Below are positions 1-8,744 of a stretch of 64,000 nt of DNA, in pieces; the first letter of the stretch is position 1, and each line of letters starts with the position of its first letter. The translations under genes and the position numbers were made by a program. Below the pieces are notes generated by a model. It made no database searches, was not told the origin of the DNA, and saw nothing but the letters and a program-made list of their open reading frames with translations. The DNA is from Paenibacillus sp. H1-7. Its GTDB lineage: Bacteria > Bacillota > Bacilli > Paenibacillales > NBRC-103111. The stretch is taken from the NCBI RefSeq assembly GCF_022354825.1, contig NZ_CP031168.1, positions 5,519,501-5,583,500 of the forward strand. The letters run 5' to 3'.

Positions 1-1735
1 TAATTTTATTGATGATCTTACCGCCTGCACCGATAACATCGCGGATTTTGTCCGGATTGATTTGCATGGTAAGGATCTTAGGCGCATAAGGGGACAATTG
101 AGGCTTAGGCTGTTGAATACGCTCGAGCATTTTGCCCAAAATGTGCATTCTGCCTTTCTTCGCTTGCTCCAATGCTTGTGTCAAAATGGCGCGGTCGATG
201 CCGTCAATTTTAATATCCATTTGCAGTGCTGTAACACCTGTCGCCGTACCTGCCACTTTAAAGTCCATATCGCCGAGATGATCTTCCATACCCTGGATAT
301 CAGTCAAAATGGAGAAATGCTCTCCGTCTTTGATCAGACCCATTGCTACCCCTGCAACCGGAGCTTTGATCGGTACGCCTGCATCCATCATTGCCAGCGT
401 GCTTGCGCAAATACTTGCCTGCGAAGTAGAACCGTTGGACTCCAATACTTCGGATACAAGACGAATGGTGTAAGGGAAATCTGTTTCCGATGGAATCACC
501 GGCTCCAATGCACGCTCACCAAGTGCGCCATGACCGATTTCACGGCGGCCCGGAGGACGAAGCGGTCTTGCTTCCCCAACGCTAAACGGCGGGAAGTTGT
601 AATGGTGCATGAACCGTTTGGTTTCTTCCAGATCCAATCCGTCGAGAATTTGTACGTCGCCTAGTGCGCCCAAAGTACATATGCTCAACGCCTGTGTCTG
701 ACCACGAGTAAACAATCCGGAGCCGTGAGTTCTAGGCAGCAGGTTGATATCGCACTCGATCGGGCGGATTTCATCCAAGCCGCGGCCGTCCGGTCTCACT
801 TTATCATGAGTGATCAGGCGGCGAACCTCTTCCTTCACGATGTCATACAACGTTTCCTTCACATCGCCCAGCTTCTCCGGCGCTTCCTCATATTGAACCT
901 CGAAGTGCGCAACGGTTTCTGCGTTGATCGCATCGATCGCATCTTGTCTTGCATGCTTCTCGGCGATTTTAACAGCTTCAACCAATCTCTCTTGAGCATA
1001 TGCGCGAACTTCGCTGTTGACTTCTGCATCAACACTATGTAGTTTCACGTCCATTTTCGGCTTGCCCGCTGCTTTAACCAGCTCTTCTTGAGTGGCGACA
1101 ATTTTGCGGATCTCATCATGGCCGAACATGATCGCTTCGAGCATAACTTCCTCAGGCACTTCATCCGCGCCCGCTTCAACCATCATGATGGCATCCTTAG
1201 TTCCTGCCACCACCAGGTGAATATCGCTCTTCTCCGCCTGCTCTAGGGTAGGGTTAATGACGAATTGTCCGTCTACGCGGCCAACAATAACTCCGCCAAC
1301 CGGCCCGTTAAATGGAACGTCGGAGATGCTAAGTGCAGCCGAAACCCCGATCATCGCAGCAATTTCCGGCGAGCATTCTTGATCCACACTCATAACAATC
1401 GCTACAACCTGTACATCGTTGCGGAAACCTTCCGGAAATAGCGGACGAATCGGACGGTCGGTCAACCGGCTTGCCAAAATCGCCTTCTCACTTGGACGGC
1501 CTTCTCTTTTAATGAATCCCCCGGGAATTTTCCCTACGGAATACAACCGTTCTTCATAATTCACGGTCAAAGGAAAGAAGTCCAGATCCTTAGGCTCAGC
1601 AGAAGCGGTCACTGTGCAAAGCACGACGGTATCCCCATAGCGTGCTGTTACAGCGGCATTAGCCTGCTTAGCCAAACGCCCGGTCTCCAGAATTAACGGA
1701 CGGCCGCCTAAATCCATTTGTACTTTATTTTCCAT
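1..1735 (-). CDS. pnp: Polyribonucleotide nucleotidyltransferase (PNPase), 3' end cut by window
   Basis: Phosphorolytic 3'-5' exoribonuclease of mRNA turnover, normally a trimer. Translating the minus strand from ATG at 1735 gives about 578 of the roughly 700 expected residues: first RNase PH domain (start MENKVQMDLGG, GKIPGGFIKREGRPSE, SRLTDRPIRPLFPEGF), the all-alpha linker, second RNase PH domain (TRGQTQAL, then FPPFSVGEARP and the GRREIGHGALGERAL active-site region), and the start of the KH domain (KIRDVIGAGGK) where the window ends. The S1 domain lies outside. CTTAGGAGG upstream of 1735 is a strong ribosome binding site. It follows rpsO, as in most bacteria, with a stable hairpin between them. 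No frameshift is visible. Confidence 0.97.
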   Translation of the reverse strand, partial: MENKVQMDLGGRPLILETGRLAKQANAAVTARYGDTVVLCTVTASAEPKDLDFFPLTVNYEERLYSVGKIPGGFIKREGRPSEKAILASRLTDRPIRPLFPEGFRNDVQVVAIVMSVDQECSPEIAAMIGVSAALSISDVPFNGPVGGVIVGRVDGQFVINPTLEQAEKSDIHLVVAGTKDAIMMVEAGADEVPEEVMLEAIMFGHDEIRKIVATQEELVKAAGKPKMDVKLHSVDAEVNSEVRAYAQERLVEAVKIAEKHARQDAIDAINAETVAHFEVQYEEAPEKLGDVKETLYDIVKEEVRRLITHDKVRPDGRGLDEIRPIECDINLLPRTHGSGLFTRGQTQALSICTLGALGDVQILDGLDLEETKRFMHHYNFPPFSVGEARPLRPPGRREIGHGALGERALEPVIPSETDFPYTIRLVSEVLESNGSTSQASICASTLAMMDAGVPIKAPVAGVAMGLIKDGEHFSILTDIQGMEDHLGDMDFKVAGTATGVTALQMDIKIDGIDRAILTQALEQAKKGRMHILGKMLERIQQPKPQLSPYAPKILTMQINPDKIRDVIGAGGKIINKI

Positions 1736-1850
1736 AAAATCCTCCTAAGAAAAATTACACGCTGCTAAAATGAACTACTATCACTTCTGCATAATGCCTA
1801 GTATTTCCTTCTTTTTCGAAATAAATCTCTCATCGAATAAAGAAACATAC

Positions 1851-1920
1851 GAAAAAGCAACCGCTTTGTCCGCTGCTCCAGCCCGAAACGGACTCGAACA
1901 GCAGACAACCGAGGTTGCTC
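1851..1920 (-). terminator. Long hairpin with T-run between rpsO and pnp
   Basis: On the minus strand, AGCAACC (1913-1919) pairs with GGTTGCT (1856-1862), followed directly by TTTTT. A second nested stem is formed by TTGTCTGCTG and CAGCGGACAA. The position just downstream of rpsO suggests partial termination or an mRNA processing site separating rpsO from pnp; the E. coli rpsO-pnp junction is an RNase III site, but whether this one is cleaved is inference. Confidence 0.7.
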
Positions 1921-1936
1921 TTTGATGTCAATCCTA

Positions 1937-2206
1937 TTATCGACGAAGACCAAGCTTCTCGATCAGGGCGCTGTAACGGCTAACGTCTTTGTTTTTCAAA
2001 TAAGCTAACAGTTTACGGCGTTGACCTACCATTTTCAACAAACCGCGACGAGAATGGTGATCCTTCTTGTGCGTTTTCAAGTGGCTAGTCAAGTTAACAA
2101 TGTTCTCAGTAAGAATTGCGATTTGCACTTCAGGAGATCCTGTATCGGATTCATGAGTTTTGTGCGTTTGGATCAATTCTTGCTTACGCTCTTGTGTCAA
2201 TGCCAT
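1937..2206 (-). CDS. rpsO: 30S ribosomal protein S15
   Basis: Primary 16S rRNA-binding protein of the small subunit platform. The product is 89 aa, the usual S15 length, and carries the family signature: SDTGSPEVQIAILTENI, then LKTHKKDHHSRRGLLKMVGQRRKLLAYLK. I chose ATG at 2206 (MALTQERKQ) because GGAGGTG lies 7-8 bases upstream and because the reading frame extends further only into non-conserved residues. It has its own promoter candidate in the ribF-rpsO gap and is followed by a hairpin and then pnp. The roughly 100-nt leader may hold an autoregulatory S15 site. Confidence 0.97.
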   Translation of the reverse strand: MALTQERKQELIQTHKTHESDTGSPEVQIAILTENIVNLTSHLKTHKKDHHSRRGLLKMVGQRRKLLAYLKNKDVSRYSALIEKLGLRR

Positions 2207-2310
2207 CGTTCGTTCACCTCCGTATGTGTATATCCCCATTGGCCCAGAGAACGTCGGAGTCCTCGAATCTCCATGCCAAGGTTCCTTGCCGGGTCTTATG
2301 ACCGACAACG
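2207..2310 (-). promoter_or_regulatory. Possible structured rpsO 5' leader
   Basis: From the predicted start of transcription to the ATG the minus strand contains several small hairpins (GGTC-ATAA-GACC, an AAGG/CCTT palindrome, GGAG/CTCC). S15 represses its own translation through leader structures in several bacteria. I cannot match this leader to a specific published motif, so the role is inference. Confidence 0.3.
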
Positions 2311-2316
2311 AATATC

Positions 2317-2346
2317 AGTATAGCACACAAGTGCTATAAAAGTAAA
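2317..2346 (-). promoter_or_regulatory. Candidate SigA promoter for rpsO
   Basis: Minus-strand TTTACT (2341-2346), 18-bp spacer, TATACT (2317-2322) with an upstream TGC giving an extended -10 (TGCTATACT). The element overlaps a perfect 8-bp inverted repeat, TATAGCAC/GTGCTATA (2319-2338), with a 4-nt loop. It lies in the 154-bp ribF-rpsO gap, the natural place for a promoter restarting transcription of rpsO-pnp. Confidence 0.55.
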
Positions 2347-2360
2347 ATAGAGAACCGTGA

Positions 2361-3308
2361 TTATTTTTTCGCAGCCAAAATAGATCGGGCCCGATCCGCA
2401 TCCGAGCGGATTTGCGCAACCAGCTCATCCACCGAACCGAACTTGCGTTCCGGGCGGAGAAAGGAAATAAATTGCACCGATACCGCCTTGCCGTAGATTT
2501 GCTGCGAAAAGTCGAACAAATGCGCCTCCAGAGTAGGCCGCTCCAAATTGTCGACAAAAGTAGGCTTCTTACCGACGTTCATCACCGCATCATGGACTTC
2601 GCCGTCTATGGTTACTCTCACGGCGTAAACGCCTAGGACGGGAATAACGAAAGATTCAGAGAGCTCGATATTTGCGGTAGGAAAGCCGATCTTGCTGCCG
2701 CGGCCGTCTCCGGTCACGACCGTACCGGTAACGGAATAAGGGCGGTCCAGCAGCGCGGATACCTTTTCGATATGACCGTCGTTCAGATGCTCTCTCACTT
2801 GCGTGCTGCTTACTTTGATTCCGTCCTGATGGTAAGGGCGAATAATTTCAACGGTGAATCTACCCTTGGCTAGCTCGCATAGCGTATCAGGCGTCCCGGC
2901 TCCACGATATCCGAAGGTGAAATCAAATCCAACTATGACCGTGTTCACTTTCATCGGAACCAGCATTTGCTCTACGAATTCCTCAGGAGTTACTTTCATA
3001 AGATCGGAATTGAAAGCTACCAGATACATTGTGTCGACGCCCAATTGCGAGAGAACGCTCTGCTTATACTGAATCGGAGTAAGAAGCTCAGCGTACTTCT
3101 CCTGCCCCAGCACCTCTTTGGGATGAGGGTGGAAGGTCATGATCGAAGCCGGAATCCTCAGTTTCTCCGCCGTAGTAACCGCACGTTTGATGACTTCCTG
3201 ATGGCCGAGATGTATACCGTCGAATTCTCCGATGGCCAGCACCTGCGGCCTCATGGCTTCGGAATGATTGCTTTCGTTGATGGGGTATGATAATTGTATC
3301 GTTTGCAT
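2361..3308 (-). CDS. ribF: Bifunctional riboflavin kinase / FAD synthetase
   Basis: Converts riboflavin to FMN and FMN to FAD. The N-terminal nucleotidyltransferase domain shows GEFDGIHLGHQEVI (about residues 27-40) and FTFGYRGAG; the C-terminal kinase domain shows GDGRGSKIGFPTANI and PVLGVYAVRV. Length 315 aa is normal. I prefer ATG at 3308, about 9 nt after AGGTG; the in-frame GTG at 3320 and ATG at 3317 lie on the Shine-Dalgarno itself. It is the last gene of the rimP-infB-truB cluster, 38 nt after truB. No RFN riboswitch is present, which fits a gene co-transcribed with translation factors rather than one controlled by flavin. Confidence 0.96.
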   Translation of the reverse strand: MQTIQLSYPINESNHSEAMRPQVLAIGEFDGIHLGHQEVIKRAVTTAEKLRIPASIMTFHPHPKEVLGQEKYAELLTPIQYKQSVLSQLGVDTMYLVAFNSDLMKVTPEEFVEQMLVPMKVNTVIVGFDFTFGYRGAGTPDTLCELAKGRFTVEIIRPYHQDGIKVSSTQVREHLNDGHIEKVSALLDRPYSVTGTVVTGDGRGSKIGFPTANIELSESFVIPVLGVYAVRVTIDGEVHDAVMNVGKKPTFVDNLERPTLEAHLFDFSQQIYGKAVSVQFISFLRPERKFGSVDELVAQIRSDADRARSILAAKK

Positions 3309-3346
3309 CCTATACATCACCTACATTCTCTTCAGACGAAGCTGGC

Positions 3347-4270
3347 TTACGAAAAAACTTTTACCGGCCGCAGCTCCGATTGGGCGATGTCCCATTGAAA
3401 TATGCCGATAAACCGGGAATCCGGACTATACGCAGCGTAATTGCCGTCCATGGACGCAGTTAACGGCGCCATCTCCGCGGGAGTTATATGAAGCTTCTGT
3501 CCGAGCAGCGCCTTGCGTGCCTGACTGTCGTTCAAATGCACCGCCGGCATATGAGCCATAGCCTGTTCAGCCGGAATCAGCTTCCCTGACAGAAGTCCTT
3601 CCTGCTGCAGCTGTTCGACCTGCTCCAGTGTCAGACATTGCTCCGGTCCTATGTTGCCTGTGGACGTACGAACCAGATGAGACATAACCGCAGGGTACCC
3701 GAGCGCTTTGCCGATATCGACGCAAAGAGTACGAATGTACGTCCCTTTGGAGCATTTTACCCGGAAACGGATTTCCGGATGGTCAAGCGTCAGGTTCATC
3801 TCAATAATATCGATATGATATATGGTGACCGTACGCGATTTGCGTTCGACCTCCACTCCTTGACGGGCAAGCTCGTACAGCCGTTTCCCATCCACCTTGA
3901 CCGCGGAATACATGGGAGGCACCTGAAGAATATCGCCGACGAACGATTGGATTGTATCGATAACCTGCTTTTCGGTCAATCGCACGTCATCTACCTGCGC
4001 GGTTATTTGACCGCCGGCATCCTCCGTATCCGTAGCAATACCGATCTTCAGCGTAGCTTCATACTCCTTCGGAAGCTCCTGAATATATTCCACGAGCCGG
4101 GTGGCCCGTCCTATGCATAAGGGCAAAACGCCGGTAACCTGCGGATCCAGGGTACCCGTGTGGCCAATCCGTTTTATTCTCAATATGCGCCGCGCTTTGG
4201 CAACGACATCATGCGAAGTAAAGCCGGCAGGCTTCCAGATAGGTAAAATGCCTTCCAATTCCATTGTCAT
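3347..4270 (-). CDS. truB: tRNA pseudouridine(55) synthase
   Basis: Isomerises U55 in the T-loop of tRNAs. The product is 307 aa with WKPAGFTSHDVV, the catalytic GHTGTLDP motif (Asp42), GKRLYELAR and the C-terminal PUA-like extension. Start ATG 4270 overlaps the stop of nrnA as ATGA, indicating translational coupling; a second in-frame ATG at 4264 is almost as good. It lies between nrnA and ribF in the rimP-ribF operon, in keeping with the usual rbfA-truB-ribF order. Confidence 0.96.
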   Translation of the reverse strand: MTMELEGILPIWKPAGFTSHDVVAKARRILRIKRIGHTGTLDPQVTGVLPLCIGRATRLVEYIQELPKEYEATLKIGIATDTEDAGGQITAQVDDVRLTEKQVIDTIQSFVGDILQVPPMYSAVKVDGKRLYELARQGVEVERKSRTVTIYHIDIIEMNLTLDHPEIRFRVKCSKGTYIRTLCVDIGKALGYPAVMSHLVRTSTGNIGPEQCLTLEQVEQLQQEGLLSGKLIPAEQAMAHMPAVHLNDSQARKALLGQKLHITPAEMAPLTASMDGNYAAYSPDSRFIGIFQWDIAQSELRPVKVFS

Positions 4271-5274
4271 TCCAATGCCAGACCTACTTCCTTCACGACC
4301 CGTTCAATCGCTTCCTCCAGTGTGCCTTGGACGGCACAGCCTGCAGCACGTACATGACCGCCTCCGCCAAACGATTTGGCGACCTTGGCCACATCCGCTC
4401 TTCCGTTTGAACGAAGGCTAACTTTCACGATTCCTTCGCCTCGTTCTTTGAACAAGAGACCCACTTCAACCCCTTCAATATTTCTAGGGTAGTTGACGAG
4501 GCCGTCAAGATCTTCATTGCTTGCTCCGCTTGCTTTTACGTCATTCAAAGTCACGGAAAGCCATGCCACCCGATTCGAGTGAGCGAACGACAGAGTGGAC
4601 AGGCTGGTCTTAATCAGCGAAATTTGCGGGTACGACAGCTTTTCGAGCAGCCGTTCCGCAAGCTCATGGCCCTTGACCCCTCGACTCAGCATGTCGGCAG
4701 CAATCTGCATGACCTTGGGAGTCGTATTGGCGTAACGAAACCCGCCCGTGTCGGTTAACAAGCCGGAATAAATGCATACGTTCAGCTCATGCGTAAATGG
4801 AATCTCCATATGAACACACAAGTCGTACAGCACCTCGACTGTAGCAGCGGCTTGTTCAAGCACAAGGTTACTGCTTCCGAAACGGTCATTCGTTGCATGA
4901 TGGTCGATATTCAATAGTTGAACACCTTCGGCAAACAGCTTATGGACGGACCCGATACGCGAATAATCGGCGCAATCCACGCTGATTACACGAGTATACC
5001 GCTGTGTAACGGATCCGGGATCTGCTTCATAATGAACGACGGAATGCCGATCAGCCGCCATATAGATGAACTTATCGGGTATAGGCCCTTCGTTGATTAA
5101 TGTGAATGTTTTGCCTAACGATTGTAGCATCCAGGCTACGGCATAAGTGGACCCGGCGGCATCCCCGTCCGGCTGAACATGGGATACCACCAGGAAATGA
5201 TCGTTGGATCGTATAAATTGTGCCGCCTGCTCCAGCATCGCGGTATAGTCGTCCGATTGAACGATTACCGTCAT
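4267..5274 (-). CDS. nrnA: DHH-family oligoribonuclease / pAp phosphatase (NrnA type)
   Basis: Degrades short RNA oligonucleotides (nanoRNA) and, in characterised relatives, dephosphorylates 3'-phosphoadenosine 5'-phosphate. The 335-aa product has the DHH phosphodiesterase motifs VSHVQPDGDAAGS (metal ligands H32, D36, D38), an Asp in SVDCADYSR, the NIDHHATND motif, and the DHHA1 C-terminal GGGGHVRAAG motif that binds substrate. Start and stop overlap neighbours as ATGA on both sides. In B. subtilis nrnA is elsewhere, but rbfA-nrnA-truB order is common in other Firmicutes. Here it replaces nothing visible except that ylxP is missing. Confidence 0.93.
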   Translation of the reverse strand: MTVIVQSDDYTAMLEQAAQFIRSNDHFLVVSHVQPDGDAAGSTYAVAWMLQSLGKTFTLINEGPIPDKFIYMAADRHSVVHYEADPGSVTQRYTRVISVDCADYSRIGSVHKLFAEGVQLLNIDHHATNDRFGSSNLVLEQAAATVEVLYDLCVHMEIPFTHELNVCIYSGLLTDTGGFRYANTTPKVMQIAADMLSRGVKGHELAERLLEKLSYPQISLIKTSLSTLSFAHSNRVAWLSVTLNDVKASGASNEDLDGLVNYPRNIEGVEVGLLFKERGEGIVKVSLRSNGRADVAKVAKSFGGGGHVRAAGCAVQGTLEEAIERVVKEVGLALE

Positions 5275-5627
5275 GATGGGGCATTCTCCCCGTTAATTTG
5301 GTTCAACAGCTTCTCGATATGGCTTCCATAATCAATGGAAGCGTCGAACCTGAAGATCAGGTCGGGAATTTTACGGAGACGGATTCGTTTGCCGAGCTCC
5401 GACCGGATAAAGCCGCTGCCTCTTCCAAGCGCCTTTAACGTTTCTTCCTTTTGTTCGTCGGTACCTAGAACGCTAAGAAAAATTTTGGCCTGTGACAAAT
5501 CGTTCGTCACTTCTACTCCGGTTACCGTAATAAAACCGATGCGCGGATCCTTCAGCTCGGACTGAATGATCTGGCTTAATTCCTTCTTAATTTGTTCTCC
5601 GACTCTTCCTACGCGAATACGCGCCAT
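5271..5627 (-). CDS. rbfA: Ribosome-binding factor A
   Basis: Cold-shock-related 30S maturation factor that acts on the 5' end of 16S rRNA. 118 aa, standard length, with the single KH-like domain: MARIRVGRVGEQIKKELSQII, DPRIGFITVTGVEVTNDLSQAKIF, and the C-terminal FRFDASIDYGSHIEKLL. ATG at 5627 is preceded by AGAGGTGA, which overlaps the end of infB (infB stop at 5633-5635, 5-nt gap). Its stop overlaps the nrnA start. Confidence 0.96.
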   Translation of the reverse strand: MARIRVGRVGEQIKKELSQIIQSELKDPRIGFITVTGVEVTNDLSQAKIFLSVLGTDEQKEETLKALGRGSGFIRSELGKRIRLRKIPDLIFRFDASIDYGSHIEKLLNQINGENAPS

Positions 5628-5632
5628 TCAGA

Positions 5633-8425
5633 TCACCTCTCAACAGTTTCCATCACAAACGCTTCGATAATATCTCCTTCTTTAATATCGTTGAATTTAT
5701 CCAGAGATATACCGCACTCGTAACCTTGGGCTACTTCCTTCGCGTCGTCCTTGAAACGTTTGAGGGAATCGATGTTGCCTTCGAACACTACGATGCCGCT
5801 GCGGATCAAGCGCATTTGTGCATTACGGGCAATTTTACCGGAAATAACCATACAACCGGCAATAACCCCGATTTTGGAAACCTTGAAAATATTACGGACT
5901 TCGGCTTGCCCGATGACGTTCTCCTTGTATACCGGATCCAGCATCCCTTTCATCGCTTGTTCGATCTCTTCGATGACTTTGTAAATGATGCTGTGCAGAC
6001 GAATGTCGACCTTTTCCTGATCTGCCGTATTTTTGGCTTGAGGCTCTGGACGAACGTTAAAGCCGATGACGATCGCATTCGATGCAGATGCAAGAATTAC
6101 GTCGGATTCGGTAATCGCGCCTACGCCGTTGTGCAAAATTTTGACGCGCACGCCTTCAATGTCGATTTTCTCAAGAGAGCCGCGCAGCGCTTCAACGGAG
6201 CCTTGTACGTCCCCTTTAATAATAACGTTAAGATCCTTGATCTCGCCGTCCTTGATGTGTTTGTACAGATCGTCCAGAGTGACGCGAACGTTAGCGCCCA
6301 TTTCGGACTGTCTCAATGTTACAGCACGCTTCTCTGCGATCGTTCTGGCTTTACGCTCATCCTCGAAGCAGATGAACGGATCTCCCGCCTGCGGAACCTC
6401 CGTCAAACCGGTAATCTCGACCGGAGTAGACGGGCCTGCTTCCTTCAGGCGCTTGCCTTTGTCGTTAACCATTGCGCGAACGCGGCCGAAGCATACGCCG
6501 GCTACGAAGCTGTCGCCGACTTTGAGCGTACCGTGTTGAATGAGCACACGAGCAACCGGGCCTTTTCCTTTGTCGAGCTCGGCTTCAATAACCGTACCTC
6601 TCGCACGTTTGTCCGGGTTAGCTTTAAGCTCCTGCACCTCGGCTACGAGAAGAATCATATCAAGCAAGTTCTCGAGTCCGATGCGCTGTTTCGCAGAAAT
6701 GTTGCAGAAGATAGTATCTCCGCCCCACTCCTCAGGCACCAGCTCATATTCGGTAAGCTCTTGTTTAATTTTATCCGGGTTGGAATCCGGCTTATCCACT
6801 TTGTTCACAGCTACGATAATAGGTACCTTGGCTGCTTTGGCATGGTTGATGGCTTCAACCGTCTGAGGCATAACACCGTCGTCGGCTGCTACTACAATGA
6901 TCGTAATGTCGGTAACTTGCGCACCGCGGGCACGCATCGAAGTAAACGCTTCGTGGCCCGGAGTATCGAGGAACGTAATTTTCTTGTTATGAATTTCGAC
7001 CTGATACGCACCGATATGCTGGGTAATGCCCCCTGCTTCGCCTTCGGTTACGCTCGTTTTGCGGATTGCATCGAGCAATGTCGTTTTACCGTGGTCAACG
7101 TGACCCATGATCGTAACAACCGGTGGACGCTCCTGCAAATCCGCCTCGTCGTCCTTCTCTTCAAAATTCTCGAATTTATCTTCCTCGACAGGAATCTTCA
7201 GCTCGACTTCAACATTGTAGTCACCGGCCAGCAGTTGAATCGCATCCAGATCCAGCTCTTGGTTGATTGTGGCCATAATACCCAGGAACAGCAATTTCTT
7301 GATGACTTCCGAAGCGTCCTTGTGAAGCGCTTTGGCCAACTCACCAACGGTCATCGTGCCGCGGACAATAATCTTCTTAGGTGTGTTATCGATTTTTTCC
7401 TTTTTAACAGGTTCCTGCTGATATCTGCCCTTTTGATTCCGGTTGTTGCCTCTATTGTTCTGAGGCCCTCTGGACGAGCTGACTTTGTTATCATCAAAAC
7501 GCTTCTGATTCGGCTTCGTCTTCTTGGTCGTCTTGCCTTTGTTTCCTGAAGCATCGTCCTGATCCACATCTACGTTAGGCGCCGGTCTGGACGCATTGAC
7601 AGCAATCGATTTGTTAAACCCGTTCGAGCCGCCTTGACCTGCTCCGCGTTGTTCAAAAGGCTTCCGTTGATCGGAGCCTTGAGGACGGCTCGGGCGCTGA
7701 TCCCCGGAACGGTTGGCGTTGTTATAGCCGCCAGATGCGCCGCCTCGGTTGCCTTGCTGACCTTGGCCGTAGCCTCCCCCGCCTTGACGGTTCTGGCCGC
7801 CTTGATTCCCCTGGCCGCCTGATTGTCCGCCGCGGTTCTGATTGTAGCCGCCTTGCTGGCCGCTGCCCGATCGCTGCTGATAACTGCCGCCCTGCTGGCC
7901 GTTGCCCGACCGCTGCTGGTTATACCCGCCTTGGGAGCCTTGACCTTGCGGTCTGCGATCTCCCTGCTGGCCGCCGCGATTACCGCCTTGTCCTTGCTGA
8001 TCCGGACGACGATCGTTGCCGGAACGCTGCTGGTAGCCGCCGTTTGGTCTGTTGTTATTTCCGGATTGTCCCTGACCTTGGCTTTGGCCTTGGCCTTGCG
8101 AAGATTGCGGTCTTGATTCCGCCTTCACATGCTGTCCTTGTCCCTGTCCTTGAGTTGCCGACTGTTGGCCGGAGTCTTTAGCTGCCGTGCTCGTCGTGCT
8201 GACGGAAGCTTCATTTCCTCCCCTTTTGGCCGCTGCATTTGCTTTAACGTCTTTAAAAAATTTTTCCACACTCTCCACGGTATCGTTCTCCATTACGCTC
8301 ATATGATTGTTTACTGGTATGCCTAATCTTTTAAGGATCGTAATAATCTCTTTACTGCTCATATTTAAAGACTTGGCGTACTCGTATACTCTAAGTTTAT
8401 CCTTATTGTTATCTTGTTTACTCAA
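5633..8425 (-). CDS. infB: Translation initiation factor IF-2 with a very long low-complexity linker
   Basis: GTPase that recruits fMet-tRNA to the 30S subunit. 930 aa, clearly longer than the 716 aa of B. subtilis. Order: IF2_N domain (about 1-60), a Gly/Gln/Asn/Arg/Ser linker (about 88-270) with repeats such as QQRSG and GQQGG, a basic stretch, a second IF2_N (350-400), then the G domain with G1 GHVDHGKT (441-448), DTPGHEAF and NKVD, followed by domains II-IV. The start is TTG at 8425, 8 nt after GGAGGT, overlapping the stop of ylxQ (TTGAGTAA). No frameshift is seen, and the linker stays in frame throughout. Confidence 0.97.
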   Translation of the reverse strand: MSKQDNNKDKLRVYEYAKSLNMSSKEIITILKRLGIPVNNHMSVMENDTVESVEKFFKDVKANAAAKRGGNEASVSTTSTAAKDSGQQSATQGQGQGQHVKAESRPQSSQGQGQSQGQGQSGNNNRPNGGYQQRSGNDRRPDQQGQGGNRGGQQGDRRPQGQGSQGGYNQQRSGNGQQGGSYQQRSGSGQQGGYNQNRGGQSGGQGNQGGQNRQGGGGYGQGQQGNRGGASGGYNNANRSGDQRPSRPQGSDQRKPFEQRGAGQGGSNGFNKSIAVNASRPAPNVDVDQDDASGNKGKTTKKTKPNQKRFDDNKVSSSRGPQNNRGNNRNQKGRYQQEPVKKEKIDNTPKKIIVRGTMTVGELAKALHKDASEVIKKLLFLGIMATINQELDLDAIQLLAGDYNVEVELKIPVEEDKFENFEEKDDEADLQERPPVVTIMGHVDHGKTTLLDAIRKTSVTEGEAGGITQHIGAYQVEIHNKKITFLDTPGHEAFTSMRARGAQVTDITIIVVAADDGVMPQTVEAINHAKAAKVPIIVAVNKVDKPDSNPDKIKQELTEYELVPEEWGGDTIFCNISAKQRIGLENLLDMILLVAEVQELKANPDKRARGTVIEAELDKGKGPVARVLIQHGTLKVGDSFVAGVCFGRVRAMVNDKGKRLKEAGPSTPVEITGLTEVPQAGDPFICFEDERKARTIAEKRAVTLRQSEMGANVRVTLDDLYKHIKDGEIKDLNVIIKGDVQGSVEALRGSLEKIDIEGVRVKILHNGVGAITESDVILASASNAIVIGFNVRPEPQAKNTADQEKVDIRLHSIIYKVIEEIEQAMKGMLDPVYKENVIGQAEVRNIFKVSKIGVIAGCMVISGKIARNAQMRLIRSGIVVFEGNIDSLKRFKDDAKEVAQGYECGISLDKFNDIKEGDIIEAFVMETVER
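7616..8164 (-). repeat. Low-complexity Gly/Gln/Asn-coding repeats inside infB
   Basis: This in-frame segment encodes degenerate short repeats (QGQGQ runs, YQQRSG, GQQGGYNQ, NRGG). It is a repeat at protein level with varied codons, not a perfect DNA satellite. It corresponds to the variable linker between the N-terminal domain and the GTPase core of IF2. Confidence 0.85.
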
Positions 8426-8744
8426 TACTGTCCACCTCCGTACGATTTTCCAGACTCTTCTTCAGCATTTTCGCAAATCCTGCATCGGTTACGGCGATGA
8501 CAACCCGCGTTTCCTTGCCGATACTTGCTCCTAACTGCTCACGGCTGCCGTACTGTTGTAGGGGAACCCGATACGTAATGCACTTATCGTTTACTTTCTT
8601 CAAAGTATTGACTGAGGCGTCCTCCGCCACGATAACAAGCTTGGCCTCGCCTTTTCTGACCGAATCGACGACGGCGTCCTCGCCGGTGACGACCTTGCCT
8701 GCCCTCATGGCCAAACCTAGATTGTTAAAAAATTTATGATTCAT
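8418..8744 (-). CDS. ylxQ: L7Ae-family RNA-binding protein YlxQ
   Basis: Small L7Ae/L30e-fold protein, probably binding kink-turn RNA and loosely ribosome-associated; precise function is not settled. 108 aa from ATG 8744 (MNHKFFNNLGLAMRAGKVVTGEDAVV), with the family core KLVIVAEDASVNTLKKV. The frame extends upstream to 8837 inside rnpM, but those residues are non-conserved and basic, so I reject that start. It overlaps rnpM by 11 nt and infB by 8 nt, indicating tight coupling within the nusA-infB operon. Confidence 0.93.
   Translation of the reverse strand: MNHKFFNNLGLAMRAGKVVTGEDAVVDSVRKGEAKLVIVAEDASVNTLKKVNDKCITYRVPLQQYGSREQLGASIGKETRVVIAVTDAGFAKMLKKSLENRTEVDSIE

Noticed and set aside
2361..3308. 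FMN riboswitch near ribF
   Set aside because: ribF begins 38 nt after truB within an operon; there is no room for, and no sequence resembling, an RFN element.
5726..7549. A long plus-strand reading frame of about 600 codons opposite infB
   Set aside because: It is the mirror of the infB GTPase region in a gene with strong codon bias. It has no ribosome binding site, no recognisable domain and no place in an operon; many shorter plus-strand frames opposite polC, cheA and others are the same artefact.
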